Shown: positions 57,515 to 64,000 of the stretch, in pieces | Numbering within the stretch: the stretch's first letter is position 1 | How the letters are laid out: every line of letters begins with the position of its first letter | Source of the DNA: Streptomyces sp. ISL-66 | Lineage (GTDB): Bacteria; Actinomycetota; Actinomycetes; Streptomycetales; Streptomycetaceae | Direction of reading: 5' to 3' | Assembly: GCF_018614135.1 (NCBI RefSeq) | Contig: NZ_JAGGOW010000038.1 | Span: forward strand, 1-64,000 | DNA: 64,000 nt | Program-made: the position numbers and the translations under genes | The notes under the pieces: model-generated | What the model saw: the letters and a program-made list of their open reading frames with translations, nothing else | Told to the model about the DNA's origin: nothing | Database searches by the model: none

Positions 57515-57586
57515 CCCCGTAGGGCCTCCGTCAGCCCGTCAGCCCGTGAGCCCGTCAGCCGACCGGTCCGCCAGTCCGCCGGTCCG

Positions 57587-58576
57587 CTACGACGACGCGT
57601 CGATGCTCTCCGGTTCGGCGGCGGCCTCGGCCGCCGCCTGCTTCTTCGAGGCGATCAGGCTGGTGATCGTGGTGATCACCAGGACTCCGCAGATGACGCC
57701 CAGGGAGACCGGGATGGAGATCTGCGGGACGTGCAGGCCCGACTCGTGCAGGGCGTGCAGCACGAGCTTGATGCCGATGAAGCCGAGGATGACGGAGAGG
57801 CCGTAGCTGAGGTGGACCAGCTTCTCGAGCAGGCCGCCGATGAGGAAGTACAGCTGGCGCAGGCCCATCAGGGCGAAGGCGTTGGCCGTGAAGACGATGT
57901 AGGGGTCCTGGGTGAGGCCGAAGATCGCGGGGATCGAGTCCAGGGCGAACAGCACGTCCGTGGTGCCGATGGCGAGCATGACCACCATCAGCGGGGTCAG
58001 GATGCGCTTGCCGTTGTTCCGGATGAAGAGCTTCGTGCCGTGGTAGCGGTCGGCGACGCCGAACTTCTTCTCGATCGACTTGAGGAGGCGGTTCTCCTCG
58101 AACTCCTCGTCCTCCTCGTCCTTGCGGGCTTCCTGGATCAGCTTCCACGCGGTGTAGATGAGGAACGCACCGAAGATGTAGAAGACCCACGAGAAGTTGG
58201 TGATGATCGCGGCGCCGGCGGCGATGAAGATCGCGCGCAGGACGAGGGCGATCAGCACGCCCACGAGCAGCACGCGCTGCTGGAGCTGGGTGGGCACCGC
58301 GAACTTCGCCATGATCAGGACGAAGACGAAGAGGTTGTCCACGCTCAGGGACTTCTCGGTGATGAAACCGGCGAAGAACTCCTGGGAGGCCTGGCCGTGC
58401 CCGAAGAACAGCAGGCCGAGACCGAACAGCGCGGCGAGGACGATCCAGACGACCGTCCAGATGCCGGCTTCCTTCATGGAAACGTCGTGGGGCTTGCGGC
58501 CGATGAAGAAATCGGCGCCGATGAGGATGCCCAGACCGAGAATGGTCAGCACCCAGAGGGTCAAGGAAACGTCCAC
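57587..58576 (-). CDS. terC: TerC-family membrane protein (metal efflux)
   Basis: 329-aa TerC with about seven to nine helices. Family acidic motifs within membrane segments, LSVDNLFVFVLIM and LFALDSIPAIFGLT, are thought to carry metal. TerC proteins are linked to Mn2+ export and to metalation of exported enzymes. GTG 58576 follows GGAGG at 58591-58587 (10-base spacing). The leader contains a yybP-ykoY (Mn2+) riboswitch at 58628-58740, which fits the Mn role. The C-terminus is Ala/Glu-rich. Same strand as the TerD genes upstream. Confidence 0.94.
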   Translation of the reverse strand: MDVSLTLWVLTILGLGILIGADFFIGRKPHDVSMKEAGIWTVVWIVLAALFGLGLLFFGHGQASQEFFAGFITEKSLSVDNLFVFVLIMAKFAVPTQLQQRVLLVGVLIALVLRAIFIAAGAAIITNFSWVFYIFGAFLIYTAWKLIQEARKDEEDEEFEENRLLKSIEKKFGVADRYHGTKLFIRNNGKRILTPLMVVMLAIGTTDVLFALDSIPAIFGLTQDPYIVFTANAFALMGLRQLYFLIGGLLEKLVHLSYGLSVILGFIGIKLVLHALHESGLHVPQISIPVSLGVICGVLVITTITSLIASKKQAAAEAAAEPESIDASS

Positions 58577-58586
58577 TGTTAACAGG

Positions 58587-58634
58587 CCTCCGGCAGATGG
58601 CTCAGCACTTTGTCAGCGTCATCGCTGCCGGAGG
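58587..58634 (-). promoter_or_regulatory. terC expression platform: SD-sequestering inverted repeat
   Basis: On the minus strand CCTCCGGCAG (58634-58625), which includes the 3' strand of riboswitch helix P1, is perfectly complementary to CTGCCGGAGG (58596-58587), which holds the terC GGAGG ribosome-binding site. A small CAGCG/CGCTG hairpin lies between (58627-58614). Confidence 0.8.
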
Positions 58635-58740
58635 TCTCTTCCACCCTGACGGCCGGGAGGCCGCGGGCCGGCGCCCCGGGACTGATCGCAGTCCGTATTG
58701 ACGGGCACGCCGTACAGGAAAGCAGGAATACTCCCCTCCG
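58628..58740 (-). ncRNA. yybP-ykoY family Mn2+ riboswitch upstream of terC
   Basis: Minus-strand leader begins CGGAGGGGAGTATTCC, matching the conserved GGGGAGTA 5' block of the family, contains the GCCCGTCAATACGG loop motif and ends GGGTGGAAGAGACCTCCG, matching the 3' AGACC block. P1 forms from CGGAGG (58740-58735) with CCTCCG (58634-58629). Family members bind Mn2+ and commonly control terC/mntP genes, usually switching them on. Confidence 0.85.
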
Positions 58741-58841
58741 CACTCACAAGCGTAGCGGTCACGCCCACGAAAGGTAAAGGGGAACCCAAGAATTGGTCAG
58801 CGGCCGGTCATCCGGAGGCCGGGGCCGGCCGCCGCCGACCG

Positions 58842-60860
58842 CTACCCGGCGGCCCGCCTGGCCGCCGCCACCCGCTCCAGCGCCTGGTCCAGGACCCGGC
58901 TGCCCTGCGGGGGCAGGTCCGGCTCGAAGGTCCAGGCGTGGTGGACCCAGGGGTCGGCGAGGTGGTTGTCCGGCACCGGCGACAGCCGCATCAGCGAGCG
59001 CCACAGCGGATCCAGCAGCGGCCCGTAGGCCGAGGCCTCGTCACGGTCCGCGACCATCAGCAGGTGGACGCCGACCGCCGGACCTTCGTCGGCCAGGTAG
59101 CGCAACCGGGTGACGGCCCGGTCGTCGAACCCGTGCGGGAAGTCGTGCACGATCAGCAGCTGGTCGGCCGTATCCACATCGGGCGGCAGGTCCTCCGGGG
59201 CGCCGGCCCGCACCGCCATCTGTACGAGGTCCACCCGCCGGGTCAGCCGCTCCAGGGTCTCGGTGACCCCCGCCGCCCCGGCCGCGGGCGGTCCGGCCAG
59301 CACCCCGGCGCGCACCAGCGGAGCCAGCGCGGCGGCTCCGGCGCCGGCCGCGTCGATGACGTGGACGGCGAACCGGTCGGCGGGATGGGCGGCGAGCAGC
59401 CGCGCGGCGTGCGCGACGGCCATGTCCATGGCGGCCCGGCGCAGCCGGTCGGTGTCCATGGCCATGGCGGCCTCGGAGCCGGTGCGGCCGTTGTCGATCC
59501 ACAGCCCGCGCTCCAGCGGGACCCGGACCAGCATCGGGATGCGCAGGCTCGGCCGCTCGGGCAGATGGAGGTCGCCCAGGCGCAGGGCCAGCGGGCTCTC
59601 CGACGGCGGGGCGGCCGACCGGGCGTCGTGCCAGACCGGATTGTCCCAGCGGGCGTACGAGACCGGCAGCGCGGGCTCGACGACCTCGGCCTCGGCGGTG
59701 AGCTGGTCGAGGTCCCGGTCGAGGGCGGCCTGCGCCTGCGCGACCAACTCGTCGCGACGGGCCCGGGCGGTGTCGCGGGCCGCGTTGGCGGAGCCGCCGA
59801 GGCGGTGGCGCGGGTCGGACAGTGCCTCGTCGAGCTCGCGGTCCATGCGGGAGTCGGCGAATTCGACGGCGCCGCGGTAGGCGGCGACGGAGCGGGCCAT
59901 GTCCTCGAACATGCCCCAGACCTGGTTGTAGAGCCGCTCTTCCATGGACCAGCCGCTCGCGTCCCCGGCGACGGGCCGCGGCGGTTCGCCCGGCCGCGCG
60001 GGCGCGGCGGGGCGCGGGGCGGGCTCGGGCGGTTCGGTGCTGGTGCGGCGGCGCGGGTGGGCGTAGCTGATGGTGGGCGGTCCCCCCGCGGTGTCGCCAC
60101 CGGGCGTGCCCGCGTACGGGGCCCCGGCCCCGGCGCCGGGGATCGGATCCGGGGGCGTGGGAGCGGCCGGGGCGGCCGGCGCGTCGGGCGCCGGAACCTG
60201 GTTCGCGGTCTGGCTCGGGGTCTGGCTCGGGGCCTGATTCGGTGACGGCGCCCGCAGCCCGCGCGGCACGGTGGGCGTTGTCCCGGTCTCCATGGCCGCC
60301 AGGGTGATGTCGCCCGGCGCCGTCAGTCCCGTCGCGGCGGCGGCCAGCTCGGCGGCCGCCGGGGCGCTCAGACCGGCGTCGGCCAGCAGCGCGCCGAGGC
60401 CGCCCGCGTACCCCTGGCCGACGGCGCGGACCTTCCAGGCGCCCTGGCGCCGGTACAGCTCCAGGGCCAGGACGGCGGTCTCGGAGTCCAGTCCGGTCAG
60501 CGTGTACCCGGCGAGCTCGGCGCCCTCCGCTTCGGCCACGGACACGTAGGACGCCGGGACCGCTCCGAAGCGCGCCGGACCGCCGGGCGGCAGGACGAGC
60601 ACGACGCCGACCCGGTGCACGGCCGGAGCGACCGCGTCGAGGTCGACGGCCAGGCGGTGCCGCGCCGCGACGCCTTCGGGCGCTTCGAGCCCGGGCAGGG
60701 CCCGGGCACCGGGGTGGGCCACCGCTCCGGGACCGGCGAGCCGGCCCGCGTCGTCGCAGACCTGGACCAGGGCGAGCACGGGTGTGCCCGCCGAGATCCT
60801 GATCTCCACCCGGCTCCGGGACAAGGGGTGGTTCTGCCCCCGGACCAGTTCGGCCGTCAT
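58842..60860 (-). CDS. TerD domain fused to degenerate FtsK/EccC-like ATPase domain
   Basis: 672 aa, well beyond a single TerD (about 190). Residues about 1-180 are TerD-like (VEIRISAGTPVLALVQVCDD; VSVAEAEGAELAGYTLTGLD; ETAVLALELYRRQGAWKVRA). A Pro-rich linker (about 186-290) and a helical segment (about 300-395, MEERLYNQVWGMFEDMARSV) follow. The last about 280 residues resemble an FtsK/EccC P-loop domain: SLRIPMLVRVPLERGLWIDN, but the phosphate loop reads NGRTGSEAAM without GKS/T, and the Walker-B-like LLIVHDFPHGFDD has lost its acidic pair. ATP binding is doubtful. GGGGAGGGG precedes the ATG. Follows terD on the same strand. Confidence 0.85.
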   Translation of the reverse strand: MTAELVRGQNHPLSRSRVEIRISAGTPVLALVQVCDDAGRLAGPGAVAHPGARALPGLEAPEGVAARHRLAVDLDAVAPAVHRVGVVLVLPPGGPARFGAVPASYVSVAEAEGAELAGYTLTGLDSETAVLALELYRRQGAWKVRAVGQGYAGGLGALLADAGLSAPAAAELAAAATGLTAPGDITLAAMETGTTPTVPRGLRAPSPNQAPSQTPSQTANQVPAPDAPAAPAAPTPPDPIPGAGAGAPYAGTPGGDTAGGPPTISYAHPRRRTSTEPPEPAPRPAAPARPGEPPRPVAGDASGWSMEERLYNQVWGMFEDMARSVAAYRGAVEFADSRMDRELDEALSDPRHRLGGSANAARDTARARRDELVAQAQAALDRDLDQLTAEAEVVEPALPVSYARWDNPVWHDARSAAPPSESPLALRLGDLHLPERPSLRIPMLVRVPLERGLWIDNGRTGSEAAMAMDTDRLRRAAMDMAVAHAARLLAAHPADRFAVHVIDAAGAGAAALAPLVRAGVLAGPPAAGAAGVTETLERLTRRVDLVQMAVRAGAPEDLPPDVDTADQLLIVHDFPHGFDDRAVTRLRYLADEGPAVGVHLLMVADRDEASAYGPLLDPLWRSLMRLSPVPDNHLADPWVHHAWTFEPDLPPQGSRVLDQALERVAAARRAAG

Positions 60861-60910
60861 CGTGCAGCCCCTCCCCCGTACCCGTCTTCTGCCGTGCCGT
60901 CGGTTGCGCC

Positions 60911-60974
60911 GTGCTTCGTCTTGGCCGTGTTTCGCCTTGGCCGTGCTTCGCCTTGGCCGTGCTTCGTCTTACAG
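60911..60974. repeat. Four 16-bp tandem repeats at terD 3' end
   Basis: Units CGTGCTTCGTCTTGGC, CGTGTTTCGCCTTGGC, CGTGCTTCGCCTTGGC and CGTGCTTCGTCTTACA at 60911, 60927, 60943 and 60959. The last unit overlaps the terD stop codon (60971-60969). Confidence 0.85.
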
Positions 60975-61547
60975 GTGCGGCAGGATCGCCGGCATCAGGT
61001 CCTGGAAGGTCCGCCCGTTGGCCGGATTGCCGAGGGCCGTCATCTGCCAGCCGCTGCCGGCGCGCGAGACCTTCGCCATGATCTGCGCGGTGTACTGACC
61101 GCCGCCGTCGAGGGTGTAGCGGGCCAGCTCCTGGCCGTTGGTCTCGTCGACGATGCGGCAGAACGCGTTCTGCACTTCCTGGAACGTCTGGCCGGTGAAG
61201 GAGTTCACCGTGAAGACGATCTGGTCGATGTGCACCGGCACGCGCTGCAGGTCGACGAGGATCGACTCGTCGTCCCCGCCCTGGCCGACACCGCCGACGA
61301 GGTTGTCACCGGTGTGCCGCACCGAGCCGTCGTCGCTCTGCAGGTGCCGGAAGAACACGACGTCCACCGGCTGCTTGTCGGCGAAGAGCACCGCCGACGC
61401 GTCGAGGTCGATCTCCCGGGTCCGCGAGCCGAAGAGCCCGCGGCGCTTGGCTGCCTGCCAGCCGAGGCCCATCCGGACCGCGGTCAGCGTGCCCCCGTCC
61501 GCCTTCTGCAGACTGATGGCCTGACCCTTGGTCATGTTGACCGTCAC
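60969..61547 (-). CDS. terD: TerD tellurium-resistance/stress protein
   Basis: 192-aa single-domain TerD, the usual length. Start MTVNMTKGQAISLQK (GTG 61547), core MGLGWQA, EIDLDASAVLFAD, the acidic HTGDNLVGGVGQGGDDE Ca-binding loop and FTVNSFTGQTFQEVQNA. Typical cytosolic TerD, beside the TerD/FtsK-like fusion and the Mn-controlled terC on one strand, suggesting a metal/stress response group. Four 16-bp repeats follow its stop. Confidence 0.97.
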   Translation of the reverse strand: MTVNMTKGQAISLQKADGGTLTAVRMGLGWQAAKRRGLFGSRTREIDLDASAVLFADKQPVDVVFFRHLQSDDGSVRHTGDNLVGGVGQGGDDESILVDLQRVPVHIDQIVFTVNSFTGQTFQEVQNAFCRIVDETNGQELARYTLDGGGQYTAQIMAKVSRAGSGWQMTALGNPANGRTFQDLMPAILPHL

Positions 61548-61634
61548 GCGCTGTCCCCTCTCCCTAGCCCGCCCCCGATGTGGGTGCGCAGCGTGTACCT
61601 GCGGCTGGTGCCAACCCTACTGACCGCCTCCGGG

Positions 61635-63797
61635 TCAGGCGAGGCCCGCTTCCTTCATCTGTCGCAGCTCCTTCTTCAGCTCGCTCACCTCGTCCCGGAT
61701 CCGGGCCGCGACCTCGAACTGGAGCTCCGCGGCCGCGCCGCGCATCCGCTCGGTCATCTGCTCGATGAGCGAGGCCAGTTCGGCGGCGGGACGGTCGGTC
61801 GCCACCACGCCGGCCTTCGCCCCCTTGGCGCCCTTCGCACCGGCCTTGGCACCCGCCTTGGCCTGCCCGGTCGCCGTGCCGCCCAGCGCCGGGACCGGCG
61901 CCTTCACGGCCTTGCCGTCCTTGGTCTGGCGGTAGCCGCTGCCGAGCAGCTGCTCGGTGTCGAGCTCCTCGCGGGCGATCGTCGCCACGATGTCGTTGAT
62001 CTTCTTGCGCAGCGGCTGCGGGTCGATCCCGTGGGCCGTGTTGTAGGCGACCTGCTTCTCGCGGCGCCGGTTGGTCTCGTCGATCGCCTGCGCCATGGCC
62101 GGGGTGATGCTGTCCGCGTACATGTGAACCTGGCCGGAGACGTTGCGCGCCGCCCGGCCGATGGTCTGGATCAGCGAGGTGCCGGAGCGCAGGAAGCCCT
62201 GCTTGTCGGCGTCGAGGATCGCCACCAGCGACACCTCGGGCAGGTCGAGGCCCTCGCGCAGCAGGTTGATGCCGACCAGGACGTCGTACTCGCCGGCGCG
62301 CAGCTCGCGCAGGAGCTCGATGCGGCGCAGGGTGTCGACGTCGCTGTGCAGGTAGCGGACCTGGATGCCGAGCTCGAGGAAGTAGTCGGTGAGGTCCTCG
62401 GACATCTTCTTGGTGAGGGTGGTGACGAGGACCCGCTCGTCCTTCTCGACGCGCTGGCGGATCTCGTGCACGAGGTCGTCGATCTGGCCCTCGGTGGGCT
62501 TGACCACGATCTCCGGGTCGATGAGGCCGGTGGGGCGGATGATCTGCTCGACGAAGCCGTCGCCGCGCGAAAGCTCGTACTTCCCCGGGGTGGCCGACAG
62601 GTAGACGGTCTGGCCGATCCGCTCCTGGAACTCTTCCCACTTCAGCGGCCGGTTGTCCAGGGCCGACGGGAGGCGGAACCCGTGGTCGACCAGGGTCCGC
62701 TTGCGGGAGGCGTCCCCCTCGTACATCGCGCCGATCTGCGGGACCGTGACGTGCGACTCGTCGATGACGAGGAGGAAGTCCTCGGGGAAGTAGTCGATGA
62801 GGGTGTTGGGCGCCGAACCCCGCTCGCGGTCGTCCATGTGCAGCGAGTAGTTCTCGATGCCGGAGCAGGAGCCGATCTGGCGCATCATCTCCAGGTCGTA
62901 GGTGGTGCGCATGCGCAGCCGCTGCGCCTCCAGCATCTTGCCCTGCTTCTCCAGCTCGGCGAGGCGCCCGGCCAGCTCCGCCTCGATGCCGCGGACCGCC
63001 TTCTCCATGCGCTCGGGGCCGGCGACGTAGTGACTGGCGGGGAAGACGTACAGCTCGCGGTCGTCGCTGATCACCTCGCCCGTCAGCGGGTGCAGGGTGG
63101 ACAGCGCTTCGATCTCGTCGCCGAACATCTCGATGCGGACGGCCAGTTCCTCGTAGACCGGGAAGATCTCGATGGTGTCGCCGCGGACCCGGAAGGTGCC
63201 CCGGGTGAAGGCCACGTCGTTGCGCGTGTACTGGATCTCCACGAAGCGGCGCAGCAGCTGGTCGCGGTCCATCTCCTCCCCCACCTTGAGGGGGACCATC
63301 CGGTCCACGTACTCCTGCGGGGTGCCGAGGCCGTAGATGCAGGACACGGAGGCGACGACGATGACGTCCCGCCGGGTGAGGAGGGAGTTGGTCGCGGAGT
63401 GGCGCAGCCGCTCCACCTCCTCGTTGATCGAGGAGTCCTTCTCGATGTAAGTGTCCGACTGCGGTACGTAAGCCTCGGGCTGGTAGTAGTCGTAGTACGA
63501 GACGAAGTACTCGACGGCGTTGTTCGGCAGGAGCTCGCGGAACTCGTTCGCCAGCTGGGCGGCGAGCGTCTTGTTGGGTGCCATCACCAGCGTGGGCCGC
63601 TGGAGCTTCTCGATCATCCAGGCAGTGGTCGCCGACTTGCCGGTTCCGGTCGCGCCGAGCAGCACGACGTCCTTCTCACCTGCGCGGATGCGCTTCTCCA
63701 GCTCGGCGATGGCCGCCGGCTGGTCGCCGCTGGGCTGGTAGGAGCTGACGACCTCGAAAGGCGCCACCGTGCGTTCGATCTTCGATACGGGCCGCAT
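61635..63797 (-). CDS. uvrB: Excinuclease ABC subunit B
   Basis: 720-aa UvrB helicase-like damage verifier. Walker [16 protein letters not shown] near 48, beta-hairpin region [16 protein letters not shown], helicase motifs [25 protein letters not shown] and QTIGRAARN, and a C-terminal UVR domain ([20 protein letters not shown]). A Lys/Ala/Gly-rich insert (about 630-667, [19 protein letters not shown]) precedes the UVR domain. ATG 63797 has TACGGT 6 bases upstream and no Shine-Dalgarno. No LexA box seen. Confidence 0.98.
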   Translation of the reverse strand: MRPVSKIERTVAPFEVVSSYQPSGDQPAAIAELEKRIRAGEKDVVLLGATGTGKSATTAWMIEKLQRPTLVMAPNKTLAAQLANEFRELLPNNAVEYFVSYYDYYQPEAYVPQSDTYIEKDSSINEEVERLRHSATNSLLTRRDVIVVASVSCIYGLGTPQEYVDRMVPLKVGEEMDRDQLLRRFVEIQYTRNDVAFTRGTFRVRGDTIEIFPVYEELAVRIEMFGDEIEALSTLHPLTGEVISDDRELYVFPASHYVAGPERMEKAVRGIEAELAGRLAELEKQGKMLEAQRLRMRTTYDLEMMRQIGSCSGIENYSLHMDDRERGSAPNTLIDYFPEDFLLVIDESHVTVPQIGAMYEGDASRKRTLVDHGFRLPSALDNRPLKWEEFQERIGQTVYLSATPGKYELSRGDGFVEQIIRPTGLIDPEIVVKPTEGQIDDLVHEIRQRVEKDERVLVTTLTKKMSEDLTDYFLELGIQVRYLHSDVDTLRRIELLRELRAGEYDVLVGINLLREGLDLPEVSLVAILDADKQGFLRSGTSLIQTIGRAARNVSGQVHMYADSITPAMAQAIDETNRRREKQVAYNTAHGIDPQPLRKKINDIVATIAREELDTEQLLGSGYRQTKDGKAVKAPVPALGGTATGQAKAGAKAGAKGAKGAKAGVVATDRPAAELASLIEQMTERMRGAAAELQFEVAARIRDEVSELKKELRQMKEAGLA

Positions 63798-63803
63798 GGG
63801 TCA

Positions 63804-63809
63804 ACCGTA
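63804..63809 (-). promoter_or_regulatory. Candidate -10 (TACGGT), leaderless uvrB
   Basis: Minus-strand TACGGT ends 6 bases before the uvrB ATG. Confidence 0.45.
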
Positions 63810-64000
63810 CGACCCTCCACTGACACTCCACGCTCCCGCGGCCCGTCGGGGCCGTACGGGTCTGGTCCGTTTGTCGTAGTTCGGTGGCGGCCCCGCGATC
63901 TTCAACCCCATGATCGCCGTACACCGCTCTCCCTGAAAGCGCGTCGAAACCGCAAACCCGCAAGTGCGTCGCCACAACGAATGCCGCTCCGCGCCCGTTT
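63810..64000. other. Right-edge intergenic sequence
   Basis: Upstream of uvrB to the window end. I see no credible gene; only a tiny 8-codon frame (ATG 63911) with no support. It may hold the promoter of a gene beginning outside the window. Confidence 0.4.

Noticed and set aside
60911..60974. CRISPR array
   Set aside because: Head-to-tail 16-mers without spacers; a plain tandem repeat, and no cas genes.
63798..63900. LexA box upstream of uvrB
   Set aside because: A CGAAC half is present without a partner GTTC at the right distance.
63911..63937. Eight-codon upstream peptide at the right edge (ATG 63911)
   Set aside because: No ribosome-binding site, no attenuator fold and no downstream gene visible.

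Overview
This 64-kb window is high-GC actinobacterial chromosome, almost certainly from a Streptomyces. The evidence is the codon bias, frequent GTG/TTG starts, mycothiol-type enzymes, WhiA, an RbpA-family protein, OpcA beside zwf, and a gene order that I recall as the conserved core arm of Streptomyces chromosomes (suf operon, ctaA/ctaB, tkt-tal-zwf-opcA-pgl, pgi, secG-tpiA-pgk-gap, whiA-yvcK-rapZ-uvrC, uvrA, uvrB). I see no rRNA, tRNA, CRISPR array, prophage, insertion sequence or biosynthetic gene cluster. No gene-free stretch exceeds about 275 bases.

Layout. 1-7300: the end of a TerD-family gene, a 56-aa orphan, a PhoX/DUF839 protein with a PHO box, an uncharacterised 511-aa protein, a secreted endonuclease/exonuclease/phosphatase-fold nuclease, a GNAT acetyltransferase and a small membrane protein. 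7300-10800: dapD, an MFS exporter and, divergent from it, an HxlR-type regulator fused to a PrxQ-like peroxiredoxin. 10803-17560 (minus strand): sufR-sufB-sufD-Rieske-sufC-sufS-sufU-sufT, ending at a strong terminator and starting at a CAAC-N6-GTTG SufR-type operator. 17750-24360: an ABC exporter pair, a TPR-like protein, heme A synthase, an amidohydrolase, a small conserved protein and heme O synthase. 24630-31441: the pentose-phosphate block. 31536-37414 (minus): pgi, an RbpA-family gene and lower glycolysis with secG. 37624-40584: a large secreted M14 carboxypeptidase. 40735-45780 (minus): uvrC-rapZ-yvcK-whiA.

45909-57514 is more accessory. It holds a secreted papain-like protease with a membrane-anchored partner, an HTH protein, a Tat Rieske lipoprotein, a PfkB kinase, a TetR/NAD(P)-binding pair with twin operators, uvrA, a mycothiol-type isomerase with an MBL hydrolase, and an MHS-family symporter. 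57587-63797 (minus): uvrB, terD, a TerD fused to an FtsK-like domain, and terC behind a yybP-ykoY (Mn2+) riboswitch whose downstream pairing can mask the terC ribosome-binding site.

The observations most worth following are the terC riboswitch with a readable switch, the HxlR-peroxiredoxin fusion facing an exporter, the TerD/FtsK-like fusion, the SufR and TetR operators, and a recurring promoter layout. In that layout a TAnnnT -10 hexamer lies 6-8 bases before the start codon (leaderless mRNA), and in two places the upstream gene's TAG stop codon forms the first half of the hexamer.
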